Source: an uncultured Acidimicrobiales bacterium
GTDB taxonomy: Bacteria > Actinomycetota > Acidimicrobiia > Acidimicrobiales > SZUA-35
Assembly (NCBI GenBank): GCA_937922785.1
Contig: CALAJQ010000018.1
Span: 62,001-126,000, forward strand
Direction: 5' to 3'
DNA length: 64,000 nucleotides
The notes beneath the pieces were generated by a model, which saw only the letters and a list, made by a program, of their open reading frames with translations, did not search any database and was not told where the DNA came from. A program made the translations under genes and the position numbers. This document shows, piece after piece, positions 1 to 8,687 of this stretch. Numbering within the stretch: the first letter of the stretch is position 1; every line of letters starts with the position of its first letter.

Positions 1-1
1 G

Positions 2-1474
2 CCTGATGAGGATGCAGCTTGGCAAGTGGCCCTCGATGTCGCTGCCCAGAACGGATTTGTCTCCGACATCGGCGTAGGCGGCGCGCCTGTCGCTGGAGGC
101 AACTCGACGCTCACTTTCCTCGGAGAGGGGGCGACCGTCAACGTTACGATTGAGACTGACGGTGAACTTTTCTTCTCCCAAGCTTTCCTCGGCAATGTCA
201 ACCTCGCCCGCGTCGCTCAGGCGGAGTACATCGAAGAAGTCCGGATGGGTAACCCCAGTTCTGGCTTAGGAATGGGCAACCTCGAGGATCCATCAGACGT
301 CGGCGCACTGGCAAACGATGGTTTCTGGTTGGCGATCAATTCAAGTTGTGAGTTGCGAGCTAACGGTGACAACTTTGTAGATCAACTTGGCAACAACTGC
401 ACAGGAACAGTTAATCCTGTAGGTCGGTTGCCCGTAGCCTCCGGTGGTGCAGGCTGGGACGGCTACACGTTTGTGGCAGACATGCCAGCCGGCGCAGGTG
501 CTGCTGATCTTCAGATCCGCAATCCTGGATTTTGCGATAACTCCTACTTCGGTGAAGTTCTCGACGCGTCCACCACTTTGGAAGAGCCTGACCTGCTGGC
601 CAACGTTTACGGTCCAGATACTACCCCATTATTGGCCTCTGACGTTCTTGACCAGATTGGGAGCCGCGTGGCCGGCCCCATTGTTTATGACGGAGATGTC
701 TACGGGGCAGCATGCGGCTGGCAGACGATCTACACGATTCCTGGCGGCGCCGCCCAGCGCCAGCTGTACTATCTGAAGCTCCAGGCTGATGCCAGCATTG
801 GTGGCAGCATTGACATCAACACTTTTTCTCTGCGAGTTAAGCCGACCGCGGCAGCTGCCAACGAGGGTCTGTGTACCAGCCTTAGTGATGGTGGATGTCC
901 TCAGATTTATGCCTTGGACTGGCTGCCGATCTATCGACCGTCCTTCCCAATCCTAGACGTCTTCGGAAATCCGACCTTTGAACCGCATCCGGACGGCCCG
1001 CCAAATCCTCCCGTGCAGGCTTTTGAAAAAACCGCGGAGTTCTTCTTGGCAAATATTCCGGCCTTCCACGAGGGGAAAGTATTCGAGCTGACAATGTTCG
1101 ACCCTGGCGAAGGTATGAAAGAGATCCGGATTCTTGACCCGGACGGCAACTACGTCGACTTCGAATGGCGCCGAGCCAACAACTTTGTGCTTGAGGACCC
1201 CGGGGCGGATGGAGGCTTCGGTCCTAATCACAACGGAGCCACGACCCCGTCCTGTGCCTCGGGCGACCACTGCCTAGATGTCACCGGAAACGCCTTCAAC
1301 GGCGATGCAATTCAGCTGCGCATGGATCTTGACGGCTATTCCTGTCAGGACCTCGGTGGCGGAAATGTTAACTGTTGGTGGAAGGTCGAGTACTTCACCC
1401 AAGGCAGCGGCGTTACAGACCGCACCAACTGGTCGGTTCGCATCATTGGTGACCCGATCCGCCTCACCGAGTAG
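2..1474 (+). CDS. C-terminal part of a large exported protein, possibly TadG-like (partial)
   Basis: The reading frame is open back to the window edge, so the true start lies upstream; a GTG at 26 is internal. What is visible is about 490 residues rich in Gly, Asp, Asn and Pro, with scattered Cys (pairs such as SSCEL, NNCTG, GGCPQ, PSCASGDHC) and no membrane segment, as in an extracellular beta-rich protein. The first residues (DAAWQVALDVAAQNGF) resemble the 'AA..A..NG' helix that follows the TadG/TadE N-terminus of Flp-pilus-associated proteins, which is the only family hint. The end contains a repeat-like stretch (ILDPDGNYVDFEWRR). The function is not recognised with confidence. It is followed by obgE after 65 bp. 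Confidence 0.55.
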   Translation, partial: PDEDAAWQVALDVAAQNGFVSDIGVGGAPVAGGNSTLTFLGEGATVNVTIETDGELFFSQAFLGNVNLARVAQAEYIEEVRMGNPSSGLGMGNLEDPSDVGALANDGFWLAINSSCELRANGDNFVDQLGNNCTGTVNPVGRLPVASGGAGWDGYTFVADMPAGAGAADLQIRNPGFCDNSYFGEVLDASTTLEEPDLLANVYGPDTTPLLASDVLDQIGSRVAGPIVYDGDVYGAACGWQTIYTIPGGAAQRQLYYLKLQADASIGGSIDINTFSLRVKPTAAAANEGLCTSLSDGGCPQIYALDWLPIYRPSFPILDVFGNPTFEPHPDGPPNPPVQAFEKTAEFFLANIPAFHEGKVFELTMFDPGEGMKEIRILDPDGNYVDFEWRRANNFVLEDPGADGGFGPNHNGATTPSCASGDHCLDVTGNAFNGDAIQLRMDLDGYSCQDLGGGNVNCWWKVEYFTQGSGVTDRTNWSVRIIGDPIRLTE

Positions 1475-1527
1475 GAGCTAGGTCGTTGCCTGTCTTAAAC
1501 ACGGGTCAACTCCCAATGCCGAGCGCC

Positions 1528-1533
1528 TATCCT
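1528..1533 (+). promoter_or_regulatory. -10 box (TATCCT) for leaderless obgE
   Basis: TATCCT ends exactly 6 nt before the GTG start at 1540, the spacing expected if transcription starts on the start codon. The same bases form a 6-bp hairpin, CCTATC (1526-1531) with GATAGG (1535-1540), which takes in the first base of the start codon. No Shine-Dalgarno sequence is visible. Confidence 0.5.
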
Positions 1534-1539
1534 TGATAG

Positions 1540-2793
1540 GTGTCCAACTTCGTAGACGAGACCAACTTATGTGCCAGGGCCGGTGACGGCGGCGCTGGTT
1601 GCGTGGCGTTTCGACGTGAGGCCCACGTGGCAATGGGCGGTCCAAACGGCGGCGACGGTGGCACGGGTGGATCAGTCTGGCTCGAAGCTGACCGCAACGT
1701 GGCATCACTTCTGGCGTTCCGCGACTATCCGCACCGAATCGCTGAACGTGGCACCCATGGCATGGGCAGCGGCAAGCACGGTAAGTCTGGCCAAGATCTT
1801 GTTGTAAAGGTGCCCGAAGGCACCACTGTTCTAAATCACGAGACCCGAGCGCCTCTAGCTGATCTTGCCAACCACGGTGACCGCTGGCTGGCAGCTCAGG
1901 CTGGCGAAGGGGGCAAGGGCAACGCTCGCTTCCTTTCCAACAAACGCCGGGCCCCAGCCTTTGCCGAACAGGGCGAGGCGGGTGAAGAAATCTGGTACCG
2001 ACTCATCCTGCGCCTGTTCGCTGACGTCGCACTTGTTGGTTACCCCAACGCTGGCAAATCAACTCTGATATCTGTGGTGTCAGCAGCTAAGCCGAAGATT
2101 GCTGACTATCCGTTCACCACTCTTGAACCAAACCTGGGCGTTGTCCGGCTTGATGAAGAGAACGAGTTTGTCATGGCCGACATTCCCGGTTTGATCGAAG
2201 GCGCCAGCGAGGGCATTGGCCTGGGCCATCAATTCTTGCGCCACATCGAGAGAGCTCGAGTTCTTGTGTACATGCTTGATCTCAGCGCGGTCGATGGTGA
2301 CAACCCTGAAAAGCAGTTGGAGGTCTTGCGTAACGAGCTTGGTAGCTATCAGCCCGACATGTTGGAACGTCCGTCAATTGTGGTTGGCGCCAAAAGTGAC
2401 GTGCTAACAGCGCAGGACTGGGGTATCGAAGACATCGTCGACTTCTCAATATCTTCTGTTGCCCGTCAAGGTCTGCAGCCGATGTTGTGGCGGCTGCTTC
2501 AGCTCGTGAAGGCAGCGCGAGATACTGCCGAAGAACGAGAAGGCTTTGTGATCCACCGGCCAGCTGCAAGTGGCGTTGAAGTGATTCGCGAAGACGATGG
2601 TTCGTTCCGGGTCATTGGCCGTCAGGCCGAGCGGGCCGTGGCCCTTAGCGACTTAACCAGCTTCGAAGCAATCGCTTACGCCTGGCAACAGCTAGAAAAG
2701 CAGGGTGTCAACAAGGCTCTTCGTAAGGCTGGCGTTCGTTCGGGTGACGAGGTCCACATTGGCACCTTCAGCTTCGAGTACGAAGAGGACTAA
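1540..2793 (+). CDS. obgE: GTPase Obg/CgtA
   Basis: Ribosome-associated GTPase needed for 50S assembly and stress control. The 417 residues show the glycine-rich Obg fold (about 3-160, with GGPNGGDGGTGG), an OBG-type G domain with P-loop GYPNAGKST at 167-175 and switch II DIPG at 214-217, and a C-terminal OCT domain (about 340-412). The G4 motif is unusual: AKSD at about 284-287 where NKxD is normal. The GTG start fits the family N-terminus (NFVDETNL...AGDGGAG). The stop codon directly abuts the GTG of proB, so the two are co-transcribed. The usual upstream rplU-rpmA pair is absent. Confidence 0.96.
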   Translation: MSNFVDETNLCARAGDGGAGCVAFRREAHVAMGGPNGGDGGTGGSVWLEADRNVASLLAFRDYPHRIAERGTHGMGSGKHGKSGQDLVVKVPEGTTVLNHETRAPLADLANHGDRWLAAQAGEGGKGNARFLSNKRRAPAFAEQGEAGEEIWYRLILRLFADVALVGYPNAGKSTLISVVSAAKPKIADYPFTTLEPNLGVVRLDEENEFVMADIPGLIEGASEGIGLGHQFLRHIERARVLVYMLDLSAVDGDNPEKQLEVLRNELGSYQPDMLERPSIVVGAKSDVLTAQDWGIEDIVDFSISSVARQGLQPMLWRLLQLVKAARDTAEEREGFVIHRPAASGVEVIREDDGSFRVIGRQAERAVALSDLTSFEAIAYAWQQLEKQGVNKALRKAGVRSGDEVHIGTFSFEYEED

Positions 2794-3900
2794 GTGTCTG
2801 CTGCGCCAATCGTTGTCATAAAGATCGGATCCTCGTCAGTCACAACCAGTGATGGAGCGGTCAACGAGGACGCTCTAGCTAAGTTGTGCGCCGAAGTACA
2901 GCAACTACGCGCGATGGGTAAATCGGTAGTGATCGTTACTAGCGGCGCCATTGCAACTGGCCTGCCTTCACTAGGTCTTGGCGGCGATACCCAACCAAAG
3001 GACCGGGCTGTTCTGCGCGCGGCATCAGCGGTCGGGCAGATTTCACTAATGCGGTCGTTTGAGAAGGCGCTGGCTGAGGTCGGATTGACTGGTGGCCAGA
3101 TCCTTTTGGCCCCAACTGACTTCATGAACCGTCGTCGCTACCTAATGAGTAGAGGCACAATCGAAGCGCTTCTGAACCTGGGCGTGGTGCCGGTGGTGAA
3201 CGAGAACGATGCCATTAGCGACGAGGAGATTCGCTTCGGTGACAACGATCGTCTGGCTGCGCTGGTAGCTCACTTAGTTGATGCCGAGCGTCTTGTCCTG
3301 CTTACCGACACCGCCGGCGTTTACACCGCTGACCCTCGTAGCAGTATCGACGCGGCACTGATTCAAGAAGTTGTTGTTATCGATGATGAGCTTGAAGCGG
3401 CGGCTGGGGGAGCGGCCTCAAGCCATAGCCGTGGCGGTATGGCTTCCAAGCTCGCTGCGGCCAAGATTGCATCATGGTCGGGGGTCGAGGTTGTGGTGGC
3501 GGCCGCTAATCGTGACAACGTAGTAGTCGATGCCTGCAACGGAGTCGAAGGCGTCGGCACTAAGTTTCGGGCCCGCGAGGCCCGGTTCCCGGCCCGCAAG
3601 CTTTGGATCGCCTTTGCCGTTGTGCCCGAGGGCTCAGTCATAGTTGATGCCGGCGCACGGAAGGCAATTGAAGACAACCAACGATCCCTCCTGGCGGCGG
3701 GGGTGACTGACGTGATCGGTCGCTTCGATGCGGATGATCCAGTTGATTTAGTGGACGCCGAGGGCACCGTATTCGCCCGCGCGCTCGTTCGATGGTCCAG
3801 TGAGACAATACGCGACAACATGGGCGCTCAAAGCGCCCAGCTGCCACCAGAATTAGCGCCCGAAGTAATACATCGGGACGACTTGGTTGTATTGCCTTAA
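2794..3900 (+). CDS. proB: Glutamate 5-kinase
   Basis: Catalyses ATP-dependent phosphorylation of glutamate, the first step of proline synthesis in the cytoplasm. The 368-residue length is typical of the long form: an amino-acid-kinase domain (about 5-260) with IKIGSSSV, VTSGAIATG, VNENDA (135-140) and FGDND (148-152), then a PUA domain (about 275-350). The GTG start immediately follows the obgE stop. In many actinobacteria obgE-proB continues into proA and nadD. Here proA is not next, the strand switches after proB, and nadD lies 15 kb downstream. Confidence 0.97.
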   Translation: MSAAPIVVIKIGSSSVTTSDGAVNEDALAKLCAEVQQLRAMGKSVVIVTSGAIATGLPSLGLGGDTQPKDRAVLRAASAVGQISLMRSFEKALAEVGLTGGQILLAPTDFMNRRRYLMSRGTIEALLNLGVVPVVNENDAISDEEIRFGDNDRLAALVAHLVDAERLVLLTDTAGVYTADPRSSIDAALIQEVVVIDDELEAAAGGAASSHSRGGMASKLAAAKIASWSGVEVVVAAANRDNVVVDACNGVEGVGTKFRAREARFPARKLWIAFAVVPEGSVIVDAGARKAIEDNQRSLLAAGVTDVIGRFDADDPVDLVDAEGTVFARALVRWSSETIRDNMGAQSAQLPPELAPEVIHRDDLVVLP

Positions 3901-3912
3901 CGAAGGGTGCCC

Positions 3913-4689
3913 TTAGGCAGTGGCTGTGGTGCCACCTTCGGTTGGTGCGTCAGTTACTTCAGACGCTTCGGTGATTCCGAGCTGCGCCCGGATTTCAGCC
4001 AAGCGGCTTTCTGCTTCGACGTTCATTGAGGCCTGCTCTACTTCAAGCATGCGGCCTTCAATCGAGCCTTCGTTCAGCTCCGCAGCACCACGAGCTTTGG
4101 CGTAGCGTGACTCAACCTTGTTGCGAACTTCGTCGAAGCTTGGAACTTCATCACCGACGGTCTCAGACAGCGAGCTCATTGCCTTGTTCAGCTGTTCCTG
4201 CATCTTGGCTTGGTCGAGCTGGCTGAGAAGCTTCTGGCGCTCGCCTAGCTTCTTCTGAAGGGCAGAAGAGTTCTGGTGCACTGCAGACTTGGCTTGATCG
4301 GCGGCCTGTGAGGCCTGGAGATGAAGCGACTTAAGGTCCTGGACCTCTTGCTCCAAAGCGACCATGCGGTTGGCAAAGGCTTCAGCGGCACTGGTGTACT
4401 CGTTGAGTTTCTTTGTGTTGCCCTTTTTCTGAGCATCGTCGGCCATCAAAACGGCCTGGCGGGCGTTCGAAGAGATCTTTTCGTACTCTTCCATGGTGCG
4501 GTTGAGTCTGATTTCAGTCTGCTTTTGGTTGGCGATCACGTTCGCAGCCTGCTCTTTCAGGCGACGATGCTGATCCTGGGCCTCCTGGATGGCCTGCTCG
4601 AGCTGGACCTTAGGGTCTGCTCCTTCGTTAAACGCACCAGTTAGTTTGGCCGTCGTATAACTCCACCAACGCTTCATTAGCTTGATCAT
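3913..4689 (-). CDS. pspA: PspA/IM30 family membrane-stress protein
   Basis: 258 residues, almost entirely predicted alpha-helix and coiled coil (about 20-225), rich in Gln, Glu, Lys and Ala, with the PspA pattern (WWSYTTAKLTGAFNEGADPKVQLEQAIQEAQ split over 5-40). Members of the ESCRT-III-like PspA/Vipp1 family coat the inner face of the membrane and protect it under envelope stress. The C-terminal tail is a Thr/Ala/Glu-rich disordered stretch. The gene lies just downstream of murJ on the same strand, 9 bp from its stop, and also has its own leaderless-type promoter overlapping that stop, so it can be expressed independently of murJ. Confidence 0.92.
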   Translation of the reverse strand: MIKLMKRWWSYTTAKLTGAFNEGADPKVQLEQAIQEAQDQHRRLKEQAANVIANQKQTEIRLNRTMEEYEKISSNARQAVLMADDAQKKGNTKKLNEYTSAAEAFANRMVALEQEVQDLKSLHLQASQAADQAKSAVHQNSSALQKKLGERQKLLSQLDQAKMQEQLNKAMSSLSETVGDEVPSFDEVRNKVESRYAKARGAAELNEGSIEGRMLEVEQASMNVEAESRLAEIRAQLGITEASEVTDAPTEGGTTATA

Positions 4690-4695
4690 GGTGTG

Positions 4696-4701
4696 ATCCT
4701 A
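4696..4701 (-). promoter_or_regulatory. -10 box (TAGGAT) for leaderless pspA, overlapping the murJ stop
   Basis: On the minus strand TAGGAT is followed by 6 nt and then the ATG of pspA at 4689. The first three bases of the box are the TAG stop of murJ (4701-4699). No Shine-Dalgarno sequence precedes the ATG. Confidence 0.5.
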
Positions 4702-6357
4702 GCGTTCGCGTGGCTTGTATCCCAGCAGATGCAGTGTTGCTACATAACCCACCACAGCACATACGCCGAGAACGATGGCCTCGATTGGCGCCGGAATGTC
4801 GAACAAGACTCTAATCGCCAGGATTATCACGCCCGCTACTGACGCTGCAGCGGTGATATCTATAGCAAGTCCAGAGGCAAGCTTTTGGCCGAGAGCAGCG
4901 TTCAGGCGACGTCGTAGAAGCAGCCACTCAGTCCAGGCCGCAGCTGCGCTGCCTAATGCAATTCCGACAGGCCCAAGGTGCACTCCGCTGGGGTTCTCCC
5001 GGTCAGCCATGGGGGAGAGAATGTCGCTTTGGCCAAAGTCGCCCATAATCTCGCCTCCAACCACAAACAGCCGGTCAAACTGGAACATAAGCAAGGTCGC
5101 AACGACCGCCAAAACGGCCAGACGTACTAAAGCAATTTGAGCTGGCCCCTTAACATCCCCGATTGCGTATAGGGCGTTCTGGGAGATCCGGGCGGTCATT
5201 GCAGCAGGAAGCGCTAACCCGAAGCCGGCAAGGGTGAGCCCAACAGCTATTGCCCCGTCAGATGACAAGCCGCCCGAACCGAAGATTGAGGATGGCCATT
5301 CGTACAAACCTGTAGCAAAAGCGCCGCCGCCAAACACCAGCCCGGCTGTGCATAGTCCTGCAGCCAAGGCAACTTTTCGAAGCCCAATCCGAACCCTGTT
5401 GGCGACTGCTTCATCGTCGCTGGCCTTCCGAGACATCTCAGTTAGCTCTGCAGTGGCGACGCTGAATCCGAAGAGCGAGATGGGCAATATGTAAAGCGGG
5501 ATGCTGTAGCCGATAACTGAAGGCCCGCCCTTAACCAGAAGCGCTGCCAGGGCAATAGAGAGGAAACTCGACAGCTGTACCACGCCCCGAGCTGCAACCG
5601 CTGGGACCATTCGCTCGGCGACGTCAGCCAGTAGGTAGGTGCGCTTAAAGGACGGCCGAATGTTTCCGGCGACCGAAAGTAGCTTTGGAAGCTGAACCAG
5701 GACTTGGGCGGCTGAACCGATCACGATTGCTCCGGCCACCCAACGCGAAGCCGTTGACACCTCGTTGTCTAGAAAGATTAGGGCTGCAGCTAGCGCAATG
5801 ATTTGGGCGAGGTTCCAGACAACGGGAGCGGCGTATGGAATGAGGTATTCGCGGTGGGCATTTAGTACGCCCAGGCACCACGCAGCCATAACCAGCAGGC
5901 CGACGCCCACAGCAGTAATTCGTGTGAGTTCGACCGTCAGATCAAGCCGGTCGGCCTCTACGGCGCCAAGTGTGGCCAGTCGGACCAATGGCCTCGTGAA
6001 CAACACCACGATTGCAACGAGCAGGCCCACTATGGCCAAGCCAAAACCCAGTACGGAACTTGCAAGTTGTTGTGCCTCGCGCGCGTCTGGCCCGTCGGGA
6101 TCTTCCTCAGCTCGCTGGAGCGATCCGGCGTAGACGGGTACAAACGCTGCCGACAGTGAGCCCTCGCCCAACAAGTTCTGGATCAGATTGGGAATCTGCA
6201 TGGCGAACCGCAAGGCGTCGGCACCAGTGCCCAACACTGCAGCAATAAAGATCTCTCGAATCACGCCGGCGATTCGAGAGAAGCCAATGCCGAGAGCGAC
6301 TCGGTTGCTGCCGCTTTGCCCAGCAGCGTTGATGCTGGAGCCAGTGGGCTCTGTCAC
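4699..6357 (-). CDS. murJ: Lipid II flippase MurJ (MviN)
   Basis: Integral membrane protein of 552 residues that flips undecaprenyl-linked peptidoglycan precursor outward. It shows about 13-14 hydrophobic segments, the MviN signature GEGSLSAAFVPVY near residues 64-76, and an early amphipathic RIAGVIREIFIAAVLG helix. The length fits a plain MurJ; it lacks the long C-terminal pseudokinase extension of mycobacterial MviN. Its start overlaps the stop of the upstream AAA+ gene by 4 bp (ATGA), so they are translationally coupled, and pspA follows. The three genes form a minus-strand envelope/stress group. Confidence 0.94.
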   Translation of the reverse strand: MTEPTGSSINAAGQSGSNRVALGIGFSRIAGVIREIFIAAVLGTGADALRFAMQIPNLIQNLLGEGSLSAAFVPVYAGSLQRAEEDPDGPDAREAQQLASSVLGFGLAIVGLLVAIVVLFTRPLVRLATLGAVEADRLDLTVELTRITAVGVGLLVMAAWCLGVLNAHREYLIPYAAPVVWNLAQIIALAAALIFLDNEVSTASRWVAGAIVIGSAAQVLVQLPKLLSVAGNIRPSFKRTYLLADVAERMVPAVAARGVVQLSSFLSIALAALLVKGGPSVIGYSIPLYILPISLFGFSVATAELTEMSRKASDDEAVANRVRIGLRKVALAAGLCTAGLVFGGGAFATGLYEWPSSIFGSGGLSSDGAIAVGLTLAGFGLALPAAMTARISQNALYAIGDVKGPAQIALVRLAVLAVVATLLMFQFDRLFVVGGEIMGDFGQSDILSPMADRENPSGVHLGPVGIALGSAAAAWTEWLLLRRRLNAALGQKLASGLAIDITAAASVAGVIILAIRVLFDIPAPIEAIVLGVCAVVGYVATLHLLGYKPRER

Positions 6358-7763
6358 GATTCCGGGTCGAAACTGTCCAGGTCTGGATCCATCGGGTCAT
6401 CAGGATCGGGTGGGGGAGGGAGGTCGCTCGGTTCAAGAACCATTAGCTGGTCATCGGTTGGGCTTTCAACTTCGACCAGTCTGACAGCGTGGCGGGAAAC
6501 CATTGCCTCGAACAGGTTTCGGGCCAGGCGACCGTTGCCAAACCCCCGGCCTCGGGGGTGAAGATCGAACCAGGCGACGATGGCCTCTTTGGCTTCGTCG
6601 TTGGCTCGATAGCCGTCCTTGTTGGCAATCAGATCGAAGATGGCGATGAGCTCTTCGTTGTTGTAATCGGGAAACGTAATGGTCTTTGGGAAACGGCTTG
6701 AGAAACCTGGGTTGGCCGAGACAAGTTCAGCCATTTCCTTCGGGTAGCCGGCCAAGATGACCACCATCGAGTCTCGACGATCTTCGACGTTCTTAACAAC
6801 AGCGTCGATGGCCTCTCTACCGAAGTCTTTCTCGCCGCCTCGAATCAGGCTGTAGGCCTCGTCAATCAACAGCACGCCGCCGTCGGCTTTCTCGAAAACT
6901 TCGGCAACCTTGGTTGCGGTCTGGCCTACAAAGCCAGCCACGAGGCCACTGCGATCAACTTCGGTTAGGTGGCCCCGCTCGACCACACCGAGACTGCGAT
7001 AAATGCGAGCCAGGAGCCGAGCGACTGTGGTCTTGCCTGTGCCAGGGTTACCGCTGAAGACCAGATGCTTGGTTGAGTCAACAACCGGGAGGTCTCTTTC
7101 GGCCCGAAGTTTCTGAACTCTAAGTAAGGCCGAGAGCAGTCGAACTTCTTCTTTGACGGCGTCCAGACCAATCAACGCGTCCAGCTCGGCCAGGACGTCT
7201 TCGAGCGGTTCTGGCGGCTCTAGTTCTTCAGGTGGAGTCTCGGTAGAGCCGGCGGTCCCGGAACCCTCAGCGGCCGCCGATGGTGACGGGACTCTGGCCA
7301 ACAGCAACTTCTGAAAGTCGATGATTGCCTTGAGCTCGGCATCGCTTGGGTACTTGTCGAGAGAGGCAACTGTGTGTGACAGCGCCATCGCCTCGTCGTA
7401 GTAAACCTTGGCGAGCTGCTTACCTTTCATCTTGTCATATTGAGTGAAAGTCTCGAACAGCTCTGAGGGCTTGTGTAGCCAAATCGACTTGCCTTGAACG
7501 AGACGCGCATTACGAATGTCATCAGGCGCGGCTCGCGTTGGCAACAGGTCATGGGCGGTGAAAGCTGAGATCAGCGCCCACAGCTCATCGTTGGTCTGAC
7601 GATTGTCAGAGTCGATCACTGCGCACGACAAATTAAACGCTTCAACGATCGCGTCACGTCTGAGTGACTTGGTCTCAACCGTTGTCCCAGAGGCAGCTTC
7701 AGAGAGCGCTGCTCCAACGCGGTCGGCGAATTGTTCAACTGCTTTGGAAAGGCCTCTGTCCAT
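6354..7763 (-). CDS. CbxX/CfqX-type AAA+ ATPase with TerB-like N-terminal region
   Basis: 469 residues. The C-terminal half is a CbxX/SpoVK/EccA-type AAA+ module: Walker A GNPGTGKTT at 238-246, Walker B VLLIDEAY at 297-304, and a GFSSRFP arginine-finger region near 353-359. The helical N-terminal part (about 1-155) resembles a TerB-like domain (DAIVEAFNLSCAVIDSDN...), followed by an acidic/Pro-rich linker. Proteins of this type remodel partners, for example Rubisco activase CbbX or type VII secretion EccA, but no such partner gene is present, so the substrate is unknown. It is translationally coupled to murJ and divergent from the MoxR/VWA pair, with 37 bp between the starts. The extreme C-terminus is Pro/Asp-rich. 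Confidence 0.85.
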   Translation of the reverse strand: MDRGLSKAVEQFADRVGAALSEAASGTTVETKSLRRDAIVEAFNLSCAVIDSDNRQTNDELWALISAFTAHDLLPTRAAPDDIRNARLVQGKSIWLHKPSELFETFTQYDKMKGKQLAKVYYDEAMALSHTVASLDKYPSDAELKAIIDFQKLLLARVPSPSAAAEGSGTAGSTETPPEELEPPEPLEDVLAELDALIGLDAVKEEVRLLSALLRVQKLRAERDLPVVDSTKHLVFSGNPGTGKTTVARLLARIYRSLGVVERGHLTEVDRSGLVAGFVGQTATKVAEVFEKADGGVLLIDEAYSLIRGGEKDFGREAIDAVVKNVEDRRDSMVVILAGYPKEMAELVSANPGFSSRFPKTITFPDYNNEELIAIFDLIANKDGYRANDEAKEAIVAWFDLHPRGRGFGNGRLARNLFEAMVSRHAVRLVEVESPTDDQLMVLEPSDLPPPPDPDDPMDPDLDSFDPES

Positions 7764-7800
7764 ATTGGTTCATAATCCTAGTCGGCTGTACGGTGTTGGG

Positions 7801-8685
7801 ATGACGCAGAGATTTACCTCGATAGACGAGGTCCGAGAGGGTCTAGGCAAGGTCGATTACCTTGCGGATGATTCCATTGCCAGTGTGACGTTTTTAGCCG
7901 ACAGGCTAGAGAAGCCAGTCCTAGTTGAGGGACCCGCCGGCACCGGCAAAACTCAGCTGGCAAAGTCGGTCGCTGAGATGACCGGCGCCCGCCTAATTCG
8001 CCTTCAGTGCTATGAGGGCTTGGATGAGTCCAAGGCGCTTTATGAGTGGAACTACAAGAAGCAGCTGCTTCGTATCCAGGCCGAGGGTTCAGAGGCGGGA
8101 TGGGATGAAATCCAAGATGACATCTTCGCCAATGACTTCTTGCTAGAGCGTCCGTTGCTTGAAGCGATCCGGGCTAAGGATCCGGTTGTTCTGCTTATCG
8201 ACGAAGTTGACCGCGTTGAGGTTGAAACTGAGGCTCTGCTTCTCGAGCTTCTGAGTGACTACCAGGTATCGATTCCCGAGCTTGGCACCTTGACTGCAGA
8301 GCAGATTCCCCTTGTGTTCCTCACTTCCAACAACACGCGTGAGCTGTCTGAAGCTCTGAAGCGTCGTTGTCTGTTCCTCCACTTGGACTACCCAGATATC
8401 GAGCGTGAGAAGCAGATCATCCTCAACAAGGTTCCTGACATTAACGAGAACCTCGCTGACCAGATCTCGCGCATAGTGCGTTCCATCCGAACTCTCGAGT
8501 TGAAGAAAGCGCCTTCGGTTTCTGAAAGCATCGACTGGGCTCGCACGCTGATCTTGCTTGGCATCTCCAAGGTCGATGAGAACACGGCCAAGTCAACAAT
8601 CAACATTTTGTTGAAGTACCGCAGCGACATCGAGAAGGTCATGAAGGAATTCACCACCAACTCTGCCGCCCACTTCGGCGACTGA
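7801..8685 (+). CDS. MoxR-family AAA+ ATPase
   Basis: 294 residues from the ATG at 7801. A longer open frame runs back to 7603, but it would overlap the divergent AAA+ gene, and homology begins at MTQRFTSIDEV. Visible motifs are Walker A EGPAGTGKTQLA, Walker B LLIDEVDR and sensor 1 LTSNNTREL. A -10-like TACGGT (7789-7794) sits 6 nt before the ATG, suggesting a leaderless mRNA. MoxR ATPases work as chaperones with a VWA partner, which follows after 2 bp. The CoxD/CoxE pair of carbon monoxide dehydrogenase maturation is one example, but no cox genes are seen here. Confidence 0.93.
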   Translation: MTQRFTSIDEVREGLGKVDYLADDSIASVTFLADRLEKPVLVEGPAGTGKTQLAKSVAEMTGARLIRLQCYEGLDESKALYEWNYKKQLLRIQAEGSEAGWDEIQDDIFANDFLLERPLLEAIRAKDPVVLLIDEVDRVEVETEALLLELLSDYQVSIPELGTLTAEQIPLVFLTSNNTRELSEALKRRCLFLHLDYPDIEREKQIILNKVPDINENLADQISRIVRSIRTLELKKAPSVSESIDWARTLILLGISKVDENTAKSTINILLKYRSDIEKVMKEFTTNSAAHFGD

Positions 8686-8687
8686 TT

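Noticed and set aside
7603..7800. N-terminal extension of MoxR
   Set aside because: It would overlap the divergent AAA+ gene; MoxR homology begins at 7801.
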